Shown: positions 39,150 to 51,007 of the stretch, piece after piece
Position numbering within the stretch: the stretch's first letter is position 1
Layout: each line of letters opens with the position of its first letter
Source: Glandiceps talaboti
Taxonomy: Eukaryota; Hemichordata; Enteropneusta; Spengelidae
Assembly (NCBI RefSeq): GCF_964340395.1
Contig: NC_135560.1
Coordinates: forward strand, 1,545,501 to 1,609,500
Length of the DNA stretch: 64,000 nt
Reading direction: 5' to 3'
The notes under the pieces: generated by a model
Told to the model about the DNA's origin: nothing
Seen by the model: only the letters and a program-made list of their open reading frames with translations
Database searches by the model: none
Translations under genes and position numbers: made by a program

Positions 39150-39880
39150 CCACAAACATTCCCACAAAGTTTCGACCCCATTCACCATGCAGTTTCAAGA
39201 TATGTTTGACCAAAATTGAGATTTTGGACAAAATTTGCATATCGTTGATGGGATCGTCACATTATGAATACAGCTTCATCTGCACACATCCCCAGATGAA
39301 TCTCCATTATATTTCAGCCCAATCTGCTCAACAATTTTGGAATTACTGATTTTTGACCTAAAAGACACATTTTTATCCCTAATTTGCATATCACTGGTGG
39401 GATCATCATGTCATGAACAATTCGTAAAGAAGCACTCTGAAGAATGTTCCAACCAAATTTCAGCCTACTCTGCTCAGTAGTTTTGGAATTAAAGACATTT
39501 GACCAAAAAGACACATTTTTAGCCATAATTTGCATATCACTGATGGGATCATCATGTTATGAACAATTCTTAATATGAACACCTCTAAGAATATTCCCAG
39601 CAAATTTCAGACCGATCTGCTGAGTAGTTTTGGAGTTCAAGTTTTTTGACCAAAAATCCATTTTTTTTTACCCAAAACATATATCTCTGATGCGATCATT
39701 TTCATTTGAACACTTTCCCATCTAAATGTCCAAAATAATGTCTCTACCAAACACCAAAGCAATCCACACACACATACATACATACATACATACACAAATA
39801 CAGACAGACAGACAGACAATGCTCGATGGCTATAACACTACTGAATCTTATTAGTTCAGTTGTGCTAAAAAAGATCGAGT
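39150..39880. repeat. Dispersed element with ~150-bp core repeats and tetranucleotide tail
   Basis: Three to four diverged core copies share aatttgcatatcac, gatgggatcatcatg, tatgaaca, ccaaatttcag, ctcagtagttttgga and gaccaaaaa. They are followed by (CATA)n and (CAGA)n microsatellites at about 39770-39817. A terminal short hairpin follows (ctgaa...ttcag, about 39840-39860). The design of core repeats, tetranucleotide microsatellite and 3' hairpin matches pearl/DINE-like non-autonomous Helitron relatives, which is an inference. Confidence 0.6.
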
Positions 39881-39916
39881 TTGGATCCAAGACAAAGCAT
39901 TTATAATTTTTTGCAC

Positions 39917-39922
39917 TTTATT
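39917..39922 (-). terminator. NOL6 polyadenylation signal (AATAAA)
   Basis: AATAAA on minus, about 80 nt after the NOL6 stop codon, in the A-rich context ataaaataaagtgcaaaaa. Confidence 0.75.
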
Positions 39923-40000
39923 TTATATTCTTCAGTTTCAATAGGTAAGTTACATGACAGAATTTGGTAAAACATTATAAGAAGTAATCATTCCATCTTT

Positions 40001-40162
40001 TTATTCAATTAGCCATTTTTCTGTCATCATTTCTACTTTATGTACAAGCCCTTGTCCAATAACCAGGAAATCTTCAACAACTGTATTGACATCACATCTT
40101 ATCTCAATTTCTTTTCCTGCTGACGGTGTTGTCTTTGGCTGACAGCATTGTATTCCAGATAC
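40001..40162 (-). CDS. NOL6: NOL6 terminal exon
   Basis: Last coding exon of nucleolar protein 6 (Nrap; yeast Utp22), a U3 snoRNP / SSU-processome component acting in pre-18S rRNA processing in the nucleolus. The acceptor is tttgtatgtgcag before 40162, phase 0. The exon gives 53 residues ending in TAA (40001-40003). DVNTVVEDFLVIGQGLVHKV followed by EMMTEKW matches the conserved NOL6 C terminus, where the vertebrate protein has an EDF...GEGLV...E...RW pattern. It joins in phase 0 to the exon at 44244-44345. The match rests on recalled family similarity. Confidence 0.9.
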   Translation of the reverse strand, partial: VSGIQCCQPKTTPSAGKEIEIRCDVNTVVEDFLVIGQGLVHKVEMMTEKWLIE

Positions 40163-40261
40163 CTGCACATACAAACACAGACAAGACATACAAAAAATTA
40201 TCATAAGGAACAATCACACAACGCCGCGCACACAAGCTCAATAAGAGAACATTGTTTGTTT

Positions 40262-41011
40262 AGGACAAGATGACGTAATGGAATAAACCATTCAACAATA
40301 AAGGAGGGGTCGGGTATGGGGGGGGGGACCTGTTCAAGCATGTCTGAGTTATGGCTTTGGACATGAAAACTGCGCCAACAAAATCGCTGCCAGGCAGCCA
40401 TATTGGATCGTATCACAACGAAAATGGATATGCACATGTATATCATAGAACACTGTCCTAATACCAACTTTGAATGAGATCTGTTCAAGAATGTCTGAGT
40501 TATGGCTTTGGATCGACATGGAAAATTCGCAATCAAAATGGCTGCTAGGCGGCCACATTGGATCGTATCACGACAACAATGAATATGCACATGTATGTCA
40601 TAGAACACTGTCCTAATACCAACTTTGAATGGGATCTGTTCAAACATGTCTGAGTTATGGCTTTGGACATGGAAAATTCGCAAACAAACTGGCTGCTAGG
40701 CAGCCATATTGGATCGTATCATGGCAACAATGAAAATGCACACGTATGTCATAGAACACTGTCCTAATACTAACTTTGAATGAGATCTGTTAAAGCATGT
40801 CTGAGTAATGGCTTCAGACAGGGAAAATTTGCAAACAAAATGGCAGCTAGGCAGCCATATTGGATCGTATCATGAAACAAATTGACGTGCATATGTATGC
40901 CATTGTATGTCGCCCCTGTACCAAGTTTGAAAAAAATCGGTCCAGGCATCTCCAAGAAACGGCTCTGGACGGACAGATGGACGGACGGACGGACGGCCGG
41001 CCAAGACCTTA
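40262..41011 (+). mobile_element. Pearl/Helitron-like element, copy A
   Basis: Four diverged core units with 151-155-bp spacing each contain gtctgagttatggcttt, aaaatggctgc, ccatattggatcgtatca and catagaacactgtcct. A different end block follows (ccaagtttgaaaaaaatcgg, ggcatctccaagaaacggc) and then an ACGG/GGAC microsatellite at about 40970-40995. Copies B and C share this order. No protein is encoded. The 3' terminal hairpin present in copy B is missing here. Confidence 0.8.
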
Positions 41012-41120
41012 GGATAGCCAATGATCACCCCTGGTGTAAGCTAGTGCTAAGTAGACCCCAGGATAGCCAATGATCACCCCTGGTGTAAGCTAGTGCTAAG
41101 TAGACCCTAGGATAGCCAAT
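41012..41120. repeat. 49-bp direct repeat, 2.2 copies
   Basis: aggatagccaatgatcac starts at 41011, 41060 and (partly) 41109. The repeat is a short tandem duplication at the end of pearl-like copy A. Confidence 0.85.
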
Positions 41121-42189
41121 GATCTGAGGTTGAAAACTGGTCTTTTACTGTGCGTTTTCACTGTGCATGTAAAAGAGTGTTCTAATCTAGTGTAGACAGT
41201 ACCCAATCACTTGTGCTTTGTACGCACTTACAAAATGGTTTCACATACTTTTGACTGTCTGGCATTCACTATTGTTTTAGTCTACACCTGAAGGAAAATG
41301 GTCTGTACTATAAAGGGACTGTTTAGTTGTTGCAGTGCTCATATAGATTTATTAATCGATTTATGACAGTGAGTTTACCTATTTCTTTCCGACCCGGCCA
41401 GTCAAGGAGAGCATTACACTGATCACCGTGTATTGAGCTTGGCATACAGTGTATGGACAATAACAAGTTTCTGGACTGAAAAATCAGTAATTGTGGGTTA
41501 GAATTATTGTGTTTTGATTAAATGTATTCTGGGGTAAGATTAGGAATTTTCAGATATCAGAATCTCATTCTCAATCTCTGTTTTTACCTTGGAAAGGCTA
41601 TATTCTTGGCTCGGACAGTATAATATTAGTAAAACTCTTCCCAACGTTTACAAAGTTGACGATGCCAACTTTGAAATGATCTGAAAGTTGGTAAGAGGCC
41701 TGTACCTTAAACTGTGGAACTTGATGTTCTCGCCAAGAAGTTGGAGAGGTGTAGTGATTGTGGTTTAAAACCAACTCTTACAACTATGTAATGGTGACTT
41801 AAACTTGGGCTTGCCAGTCAATTTTATGTAGTGGGTGAGTGTGGTATTCTGATCTGAACATAATTCACATGCTACAGCAAAAGTCCCACTCAACAAAACC
41901 CTTAGTAACAGATGTGATATTAATTCTAAAACTGTTGTAGGCAGGACAAGAACATATTTTTGTGCAACTTACATTTTAAAAGCATACCATTCCAATGCAA
42001 GGACAATGACTTTGTTCAGAATGGAGGTAGGAATATAATCCTTCCTACGTCCATAGTTCAAACAAGCAGTCATCGGAGATGACGCAGCCCCGTAATGGAT
42101 ATTTTCTGAGAATTGCCACCAGTCATGGTAGTGTGATGTATTAGATTGTATGAAATATAGTGGCAATGGCATTGTAGGACAACTGTATA

Positions 42190-42660
42190 ATTGACTGAAT
42201 ATTTGCATACATTTTTTGAATGTTGATTTATTTGTCTAGTAATCCCTGTTATCTTTCCAATATGCATGATCATTTGGCTGTTGTTATGGGTGTGGTCTTG
42301 TTGCTAGGCACATTTACATACATTTTTTGAATGTTATTCAATTGTCTATTATTACATATCGCTATCTCTGCAATATACCAGATTGTTTGGTTGTTGCTAT
42401 GGGCGTGGTCCTGTTGCAAGGCACATTTACATACATTTTTTGAATGTTTATTCAATTGTCTATTAATCTGTTGTTATCTTTGCAATATGCATGATCATTT
42501 GGATGTTGCTATGGGCATGGTCTTGTTGCTCGGTTCATTTGCATACATTTTTGTTCACTTGTCTAAAACTCTTTTTTTTGTGAAAAACACCACGTTTGGC
42601 TGTTGCTATGAGTGTGGTCATGGTTGCTAAGGAGATCTGCATGCATTTTTTGAATGTTTA
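42190..42660. repeat. ~112-bp tandem repeat, four to five copies
   Basis: cattttttgaatgtt recurs at 42210, 42321, 42434, (shortened) 42547 and 42644. Between copies lie tctttgcaatatgcatgatc, ttggctgttgctatggg, cgtggtc and ttgctaggca. The same family occurs at 38935-39120. Confidence 0.8.
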
Positions 42661-42960
42661 CTCACTTGCTTTTCTAGAGTTAGAAATAAAATAATATTAC
42701 AAATTGGCAAATTCAATACACAATTTCAAAAGGTCGCGCTGGTGCAAAGCATCATGGGAAAAACTTTCCTTTGGCACACCTCACTTAAGGAATAGAGCCA
42801 TAACAAAAAAGTTAATACAGGGATCGTCTCTTTTTTTTCATTCAATCTTTAGTTAGTAATATAAAGAATAATATATATATCAATATGAACACAAATATGA
42901 ATAAAGATATTTTTTCATTTGGAAGCAAATAATTTGTTTGCTATGAATTTTGGTGTAAAC

Positions 42961-43350
42961 TATACATCACATGATGACTATATACACTACAACACAACTA
43001 TACATATCACAGGATGACTATGTACATTACAACACAACTATACACGTCACAGGATGACTATATACATTACAACACAACTATACACATCACAGGATGACTA
43101 TATACACTACAACACAACTATACACATCACAGGATGGATATATCCACTACAACACAACTATACACATCACAGGTTGACTATATACACTACAACACATCTA
43201 TACACATCACAGGATGACTATATACATTACAACACAACTATACACATCACAGGATGACTATATACACTACAACACAACTATAACACATCACAGGATGACT
43301 ATATACACTATAACACAACTATACACATCACAGGATGACTATATACACAT
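42961..43350. repeat. 40-bp minisatellite, array 1 (NOL6 last intron)
   Basis: About ten 40-bp units (gatgactatatac, ytacaacacaactatac, acatcacag). This is the same unit that fills the preceding NOL6 intron (44375-46625), so exon 44244-44345 has arrays of one family on both sides. Confidence 0.93.
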
Positions 43351-43370
43351 CACAAAGGGGCATGCATATG

Positions 43371-44195
43371 TCTCACATACCATGTTACCTTTGTGCCACG
43401 CTTGGTTCAAATTTGTTGGTGCATGCCAGAGATATGAGAGTGAATGCATGCACACACAGATGGACAGATACATGCACCCATGCACACACGCACAGAACCC
43501 AACGTATAAGCCCCCTCTAGTCGGTGCACGTTGGGGGAAGCCCCCTCTAGTCTGTGCACGTTGGGGGAAGCCCCCTCTAGTCGGTGCATGTTGGGGGAAG
43601 CCCCCTCTAGTCGGTGCACGTTGGGGGCTAAAAATATTGAGCAAAGCATTATGGCTTTGTGTTATTGTTATAGTAATTTTGTATTTTTGGTAGAATATTA
43701 CACATGGTTTAGCAAATATGTATAGTCAATACCAATAAATTTACAACAGTAAACTCTTTTATTGCATTGAAAGTACTTATTATACATAGCATGGCACAGT
43801 TATGGTTTAGTGTCAAACATGTACTGTGTACATTAAACAAGGTTTTGATCTTGGTAAAACTTTGCTTTGAATGTACTAGCATAACATAATTTGACATTGG
43901 AAATGTTGACCAAGGTCAAAGATTAAGGCCTCATATAACATGTATAAAACATTCAGAGAAATAGGGCAAAATGTGTTTATCACAATTATGGCCACCATTT
44001 CGCCATAAAGGTCAAGGTCACAAACTCTTTTGCATCTGTCCCACAGAGTGTTACCTTTGTGCCAAATCTGGTTCTGGTTGACATACTAGTAGGATGATGC
44101 ATGTCCAAGAATGAGAGTACATGAACAGATGGTGTATGTGCCCAATGTAATAGCTTTGTCAGAGTATTGCCCATTGGGAGCTGAAAACACAAATA
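43371..44195. repeat. Dispersed repeat ends with a 30-bp C/G-rich array
   Basis: Two related segments (from about 43384 and about 44051) share gttacctttgtgcca, a ggttc..., ...gcatg and agagtacatgaacagatgg-type stretch. Between them, 43507-43628 holds four 30-bp units (ccccctctagtc, gtgcacgttggggg) whose ends are complementary (ccccc/ggggg). No gene. Confidence 0.6.
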
Positions 44196-44243
44196 ATTCT
44201 GGTGTGTTTGTAATTAGAAATGGATGCCATAAACATAGCCTAC

Positions 44244-44345
44244 CTGAAAAGGTTTGCTTTGAAAAGCAGTTGATTTCCAGACTACAGCTATGAAGCTGCC
44301 TCCATGAAAATCACAGAAGAAAGTTGCCAAGTCCCCAAAACATTC
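44244..44345 (-). CDS. NOL6: NOL6 internal exon (102 bp)
   Basis: Acceptor tttttccaattcaacag precedes 44345 and donor CAG|gtaggc follows 44244; both boundaries are phase 0. The 34 codons read ECFGDLATFFCDFHGGSF, then IAVVWKSTAFQSKPFQ. This is the signature FGDLA.FF.D.HGG..I.V.WKP..F.P..F segment of NOL6/Nrap/Utp22. It joins in frame to 46645-46845 upstream and 40001-40162 downstream. The acceptor lies only about 30 bp from a minisatellite array. Confidence 0.93.
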
Positions 44346-44374
44346 CTGTTGAATTGGAAAAAGATTTAATTTTA

Positions 44375-45319
44375 TACAGGATGACTATATACACTACAAC
44401 ACAACTATACATATCACAGGATGACTATATACACTACAACACAACTATAACACATCACAGGATGACTATATACATTACAACACAACTATACACATCATAG
44501 GATGACTATATACATTACAACACAACTATACACATCACAGGATGACTGTATACATTACAACACAACTATACATATCACAGGATGACTATATACATTACAA
44601 CACAACTATACACATCACAGGATGACTATATACATTACAACACAACTATACACATCACAAGATGACTATATACATTACAACACAACTATACATATCACAG
44701 GATGACTATATACATTACAACACAACTATACACATCATAGGATGACTATATACATTACAACACAACTATACATATCACAGGATGACTATATACACTACAA
44801 CACAACTATACACATCACAGGATGACTATATACATTACAACACAACTATACACATTACAGGATGACTGTATACATTACAACACAACTATACACATCACAG
44901 GATGACTATATACATTACAACACAACTATACACATCACAGGATGACTATATACATTACAACACAACTATACACATCACAGGATGACTATATACACTACAA
45001 CACAACTATACACATCACAGGATGACTATTACAACACAACTATACACATCACAGGATGACTATATACACTACAACACAACTATACATATCATAGGGTGAC
45101 TATATACACAACTACACAACTATATACATCACAGGATGACTATATACACTACAACACAACTATACATATCATAGGATGACTATATACACTACAACACAAC
45201 TATACATATCATAGGATGACTATATACACTACAACACAACTATACACATCACAGGATGACTATATACACTACAACACAACTATACATATCATAGGATGAC
45301 TATATACACTACAACACAA
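44375..45319. repeat. 40-bp minisatellite, array 2 (NOL6 intron)
   Basis: About 23 units of 40 bp, identical family to arrays 1 and 3. It ends about 30 bp before the acceptor of the 44244-44345 exon and is split from array 3 by a pearl-like element. Confidence 0.95.
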
Positions 45320-46230
45320 CAAGTCATTGAGAATGACATGTTCCCCGCTATAATTGGGTTTTAAGGAATTATCACTACTCTGATCACGCAACAACATTTG
45401 TGAACCTAAAACAAACAGACTTAGATATGTTGTGTGTGCTTGTTGGACATGGAATATGCCTCCAACAATAAAGGATTGGTTGGGTATGGGGGATCATATC
45501 ACAATGAAAATGGAGTCTGAGTTATGGCTTTGGACATGGAAAATTCGCAAACAAAATGGCTGCCAGGCAGCCATATTGGATCGTATCACGACGAAAATGG
45601 ATATGCAGATGTATGTTATAGAACACTGTCCTAATACCAACTTTAAATGAGATCTGTTCAAGCATGTCTGAGTTATGGCTTTGGACATGAAAATTCCCAA
45701 ACAAAATGGCTACCAGGCAGCCATATTGGATCGTATCACAATGAAAATGGATATGCACATGTATGTCATAGAACACTGTCCAAATACCAACTTTGAATTA
45801 GATCTGTTCATGCAGGTCTGAGTTATGGCTTTTTACATGAAAATTCACAAACAAAATGGCTGCTAGGCGGCCATATTGGATCGTATCATGACAACAATGA
45901 ATATGCACATGTATGTCATAGAACACTGTCCTAATACCAACTTTGAATGAGATCTGTTAAAGCATGTCTTAGTTATGGCTTTAGACAGGGAAAATTCGCA
46001 AACAAAATGGTTGCTAGGCGGCCATATTGGATCGTATCATAAAACAAATTGACATGCATATGTATGCCATAGTATGTTGCCCCTGTACCAAGTTTGAAAA
46101 AAATCGGTCCAGGCATCTCCAAGAAACAGCTGCGGACGGACGGACGGACGGACGGACGGACAGACGGACGCACGGACAGACGGAACCCAATCCATAAGTC
46201 CCCGTTCCGGACTTCGTCCGCAGGGACTAA
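45320..46230 (+). mobile_element. Pearl/Helitron-like element, copy B, inserted in minisatellite
   Basis: It starts caagtcattgagaatgacat and ends gggactaa inside the 40-bp array, so both ends are exact to one base and there is no target-site duplication. It contains about three ~150-bp core units, the end block ccaagtttgaaaaaaatcgg, an ACGG/GGAC microsatellite (about 46132-46180) and a terminal hairpin. The hairpin has agtccc (46197-46202) paired with gggact (46223-46228), with an inner cgga/tccg stem. The CTAA end fits the Helitron CTRR rule. Core repeats plus ACGG microsatellite are known from bivalve pearl elements. No transposase is encoded. Confidence 0.85.
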
Positions 46231-46625
46231 CTATACACATCATAGGATGACTATATACACTACAACACAACTATACATATCATAGGATGACTATATACAC
46301 TACAACACAACTATACATATCATAGGATGACTATTTACACTACAACACAACTATACACATCACAGGATGACTATATACACAACAACACAACTATATACAT
46401 CACAGGATGACTATATACACTACAACACAACTATACATATCATAGGATGACTATATACACTACAACACAACTATACACATCACAGGATGACTATATACAT
46501 TACAACACAACTATACACATCACAGGATGACTATATACACTACAACACAACTATACACATCACAGGATGACTATATACACTACAACACATCTATACACAT
46601 CACAGGATGACTATATACACTACAG
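46231..46625. repeat. 40-bp minisatellite, array 3 (NOL6 intron)
   Basis: About ten units continuing array 2 after the insertion. It reaches to about 20 bp from the donor of the 46645-46845 exon. Confidence 0.95.
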
Positions 46626-46644
46626 TACATTGAACATAACTAAC

Positions 46645-46845
46645 TTGTAGTTCTTGAAGATATTTCTGCATTGGGTCAAAGTTGACTACCGGAAGAAGGC
46701 TGTCAAGTATTTCTGTCTTTGCATTTTGTTTGTGTATGCTTGTCTTTTCCATACCATCATCTATAGATTCAACATGCCTTGGTAAAGAATTAATCTTCAG
46801 ATGGATTATCACATCATAGATGGTTAATGGCGGCCTAAAGATTTG
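46645..46845 (-). CDS. NOL6: NOL6 internal exon (201 bp)
   Basis: Acceptor ttgtcatctttatatag precedes 46845 and donor CAA|gttagt follows 46645; it is 67 codons, phase 0 at both ends. QIFRPPLTIYDVIIHLK, then LPRHVES, then LPVVNFDPMQKYLQELQ match NOL6, where vertebrates have FRPPL..YDV.I.L...IPRH and GYDP...YL..L. The middle (DDGMEKTSIHKQNAKTE) is low-complexity and variable in the family. It joins in frame with 51008-51097 upstream. Confidence 0.93.
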
Positions 46846-49800
46846 CTATATAAAGATGACAAAGAAACAGAGTTTTTAATTGTTATGAAATCAGAAATAT
46901 CATATTTAATGGAGCTGTTCCCGTTTTCAATCTTCAAGGGTTTAAGTTTCTATACAAATGAGTGATTTACATTTCAGTAGCTTACATTGTGTTTATGCAA
47001 AATATACCCTTTGCTATAGTAGGATCAACTTTTTACAGCCTGCATTTTGTATTAATTTGTAACCTGGCCACTCAGGAGTTTGCACATCAATCCTGGTAGT
47101 TTTGTATGACACACATGTTGCGATATTTCCCTTTCAATGGCAACACATCTGAAGGATGCTGGGTTAAACTTTCGATGTGATGACAACTGAAGGATGCCGA
47201 GTTAAGCTTTCGATGTGATGACAACTGAAGGATGCTGGGTTAAGCTTTCGATGTGATGACAACTGAAGGGTGCTGGGTTAAGCTTTCGATGTGATGACAA
47301 CTGTAGGATGCCGGATTAAGCTTTTGATGTGATGACAACTGAAGGATGCTGGGTTAAGCTTTTGATGTGATGACAACTGAAGGATGCCGGGTTAAGCTTT
47401 CAATGTGATGACAACTGAAGGATGCTGGGTTAAGCTTTTGATGTGATGACAACTGAAGGATGACGGGTTAAGCTTTCGATGTGATGACAACTGAAGGATG
47501 CTGGGTTAAGCTTTCGATGTGATGACAACTGAAGGATGACGGGTTAAGCTTTCGATGTGATGACAACTGTAGGATGCCGGATTAAGCTTTTGATGTGACA
47601 ACAACTGAAGGATGAAGGGTTAAGCTTTCGATGTATTGACAACTGAAGGATGACGGGTTAAGCTTTCGATGTGATGACAACTGAAGGATGCTGGGTTAAG
47701 CTTTCGATGTGATGACAACTGTAGGATGCCGGATTAAGCTTTCGATGTGATGACAACTGAAGGATGCCGGGTTAAGCTTTCGATGTGATGACAACTGAAG
47801 GATGACGGGTTAAGCTTTCGATGTGATGACAACTGTAGGATGCCGGATTAAGCTTTTGATGTGACGACAACTGAAGGATGAAGGGTTAAGCTTTCGATGT
47901 ATTGACAACTGAAGGATGACGGGTTAAGCTTTCGATGTGATGACAACTGAAGGATGCTGGGTTAAGCTTTCGATGTGATGACAACTGTAGGATGCCGGAT
48001 TAAGCTTTCGATGTGATGACAACTGAAGGATGCCGGGTTAAGCTTTCGATGTGATGACAACTGAAGGATGACGGGTTAAGCTTTCGATGTGATGACAACT
48101 GAAGGATACTGGGTTAAGCTTTCGATGTGATGACAACTGAAGGATGCTGGGTTAAGCTTTCGATGTATTGACAACTGAAGGATGCTGGGTTAAGCTTTCG
48201 ATGTATTGACAACTGAAGGATGCTGGGTTAAGCTTTTGATGTGATGACAACTGAAAGATGCTGGGTTAAGCTTTCGATGTATTGACAACTGAAGTAGGCC
48301 GAGTTAAGCTATCGATGTGATGACAACTGAAGGATGCTGGGTTAAGCTTTCGTTGTATTGACAACTGAAGTATGCCGAGTTAAGCTATCGATGTGATGAC
48401 AACTGAAGGATGCTGGGTTAAACTTTCGATGTGATGACAACTGAAGGATGCCGGGTTAAGCTTTCAATGTATTGACAACTGAAGGATGCTGGGTTAAGCT
48501 TTTGATGTGATGACAACTGAAGGATGCTGAGTTAAGCTTTTGATGTGATGACAACTGAAGTATGCCGAGTTAAGCTTTCGATGTGATGGCAACTGAAGGA
48601 TGCCAGGTTAAGCTTTCGATGTGATGACAACTGTAAGATGCTGGGTTAAGCTTTTGAAGTGATGACAACTGAAGGATGCCAGGTTAAGCTTTCGATGTGA
48701 TGACAACTGAAGGATGCTGGGTTAAACTTTCGATGTGATGACAACTGAAGGATGCTGGGTTAAGTTTTTGATGTATTGACAACTGAAGGATGCTGGGTTA
48801 AGCTTTCAATGTGATGACAACTGAAAGATGCTGGGTTAAACTTTCGATGTGATGACAACTGAAGGATGCCGGGTTAAGCTTTCGATGTGATGACAACTGA
48901 AGGATGCTGGGTTAAACTTTCGATGTGATGACAACTGAAGGATGCCGGGTTAAGCTTTCGAAGTGATGACAACTGAAGGATGCTGGGTTAAGCTTTCGAA
49001 GTGATGACAACTGAAGGATGCTGGGTTAAACTTTCGATGTGATGACAACTGAAGGATGCTGGGTTAAGCTTTCGATGTGATGACAACTGAAGGATGCTGG
49101 GTTAAACTTTCGATGTGATGACAACTGAAGGATGCTGGGTTAAACTTTCGATGTGATGACAACTGAAGGATGCTGGGTTAAGCTTTCGATGTGATGACAA
49201 CTGAAGTATGCTGGGTTAAGCTTTCGATGTGATGACAACTGAAGGATGCTGGGTTAAACTTTCGATGTGATGACAACTGAAGTATGCTGGGTTAAGCTTT
49301 CGAAGTGACGACAACTGAAGGATGCTGGGTTAAACTTTCGATGTGATGACAACTGAAGGATGCTGGGTTAAGCTTTCGATGTGATGACAACTGAAGGATG
49401 CTGGGTTAAGCTTTCGAAGTGATGACAACTGAAGGATGCTGGGTTAAGCTTTCGATGTGATGACAACTGAAGGATGCTGGGTTAAGCTTTCGATGTGATG
49501 ACAACTGTAGGATGCTGGGTTAAGCTTTCGATGTGATGACAACTGAAGGATGCCGAGTTAAACTTTCGATGTGATGACAACTGAAAGATGCTGGGTTAAG
49601 CTTTTGAAGTGATGACAACTGAAGGATGCCGGGTTAAGCTTTTGATGTGATGACAACTGAAGGATGCCGGGTTAAACTTTTGATGTGATGACAACTGAAA
49701 GATGCTGGGTTAAACTTTCGATGTGATGACAACTGAAGGATACTGGGTTAAGCTTTCGATGTGATGACAACTGAAAGATGCCGGATTAAGCTTTCGAAGT

Positions 49801-51007
49801 GATGACAACTGAAAGATGCTGGGTTAAACTTTTGATGTGATGACAACTGAAGGATGCTGGGTTAAGCTTTTGATGTGATGACAACTGAAGGATGCCGGGT
49901 TAAGCTTTTGATGTGATGACAACTGAAGGATGCCGGGTTAAGCTTTCGATGTGATGACAACTGAAGGATGATGGGTTAAGCTTTCGATGTGATGACAACT
50001 GAAGGATGCTGGGTTAAGCTTTCGATGTGATGACAACTGAAGTATGCTGGGTTAAGCTTTCGATGTGATGACAACTGAAGGATGCTGGGTTAAGCTTTCG
50101 ATGTGATGAAAACTGAAGGATGATGGGTTAAGCTTTCGAAGTGATGACAACTGAAGGATGATGGGTTAAGCTTTCGAAGTGATGACAACTGAAGGATACC
50201 GGGTTAAGCTTTTGATGTGATGACAACTGAAGGATGCTGGGTTAAGCTTTCGATGTGATGACAACTGAAGGATGCCGGGTTAAGCTTTCGATGTGATGAC
50301 AACTGAAGGATGCTGGGTTAAGCTTTCGATGTATTGACAACTGAAGGATGCCGGGTTAAGCTTTCGAAGTGATGACAACTGAAGGATGCCGGGTTAAGCT
50401 TTCGATGTGATGACAACTGAAGGATGCTGGGTTAAGCTTTCGATGTGATGACAACTGAAGGATGCTGGGTTAAGCTTTCGATGTGATGACAACTTAAGGA
50501 TACCGGGTTAAGCTTTCGATGTGATGACAACTGAAAGATGCCGGGTTAAGCTTTCGATGTATTGACAATTAACTGAAGGATGCCGAGTTAAGCTTTCGAT
50601 GTGATGACAACTGAAGGATGCTGGGTTAAACTTTCGATGTGATGACAACTGATAAAGTCTCTCAGTAATCATTTGACCAACATAATCTCCAAAGATAAAG
50701 TTACTTTTCCCCTCAAAATTACGATAAAAAAATAATGTTTCCTTCCTTTCTCCTTCATATTGTGTGCCACTGGGTTCAAATCCTGGGTAGGATTCACAAT
50801 ACATATAAATAGGGCCTGTGTTTTTCAAATTTGCTTCAATCTCTGGCCTCAGTTAACTTTTATAAAGCACTTAAATATCACCGTGCACCCACCTTAAATA
50901 TCACCGTGCACCCACCTTAAATATCACTGTGCACCCACCTTAAATATCACTGTGCACCCACCTTAAATATCACTGTACACCCACCTTAAATATCACTGTG
51001 CACCCAC
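46846..51007 (-). other. NOL6 intron (4.2 kb) with 38-bp and 23-bp minisatellites
   Basis: Donor gtgggt at 51007, acceptor tatag at 46846. Besides the arrays, 46846-47135 and 50653-50877 are single-copy. A minus-strand frame at 50653-50850 (GPIYMYCESYPGFEPSGTQY) is open but does not fit NOL6 or the exon phases. Confidence 0.85.
47136..50652. repeat. 38-bp minisatellite, about 92 copies (NOL6 intron)
   Basis: Units of 38 bp: gatgacaactgaaggatg, then ctgggttaagctttcgatgt with c/t and g/a variants. HindIII sites (aagctt) recur in most units. Point variants (ccggg, atggg, taaact, gaagtg, tattga) are scattered and partly in runs, as expected from local duplication. Confidence 0.97.

Larger units (their letters stand above)
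40163..44243 (-). other. NOL6 last intron (4.1 kb), repeat-filled
   Basis: GT at the 44243 side (gtaggc) and AG at the 40163 side. It contains a pearl-like element, a 49-bp duplication, ~112-bp repeats, a 40-bp minisatellite and a 30-bp array. Between them 41116-41970 and 42661-42960 look like unique intron sequence with no gene I can support. Confidence 0.85.

Noticed and set aside
41379-41475. Exon-like minus segment with AG acceptor and an AATAAA just downstream
   Set aside because: It reads as protein in two frames, neither of which fits NOL6. The stop coincides with the donor-like site. Chance is more likely than an alternative last exon, though RNA data could change this.
41973-42182. 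Exon-like minus frame (HYHDWWQFSENIHYG..., donor gtaagt)
   Set aside because: It has good-looking splice motifs, but its leading phase does not match the upstream NOL6 exon and no NOL6 residues match; exon 44244-44345 joins perfectly to 40001-40162 without it.
43339-43649. Overlapping frames with 10-residue repeats (GEAPSSRCTL / VHRLEGASPN) on both strands
   Set aside because: They are produced by the 30-bp array at 43507-43628; a multiple-of-three unit gives repeats in every frame.
45494-46270. Minus-strand frames repeated in the pearl-like elements (DIHVHIHFRCDTIQYGCLAAIL)
   Set aside because: They come from the ~150-bp core repeats, with changing frames between copies and no conserved start or domain.
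43054-46625. Possible CRISPR-like array (regular 40-bp repeats)
   Set aside because: Units are contiguous with no unique spacers, in an intron of an animal gene.
50653-50850. Open minus frame GPIYMYCESYPGFEPSGTQY next to the 38-bp array
   Set aside because: It sits where NOL6 exons 51008-51097 and 46645-46845 already join in frame, has no matching acceptor phase and no convincing donor.
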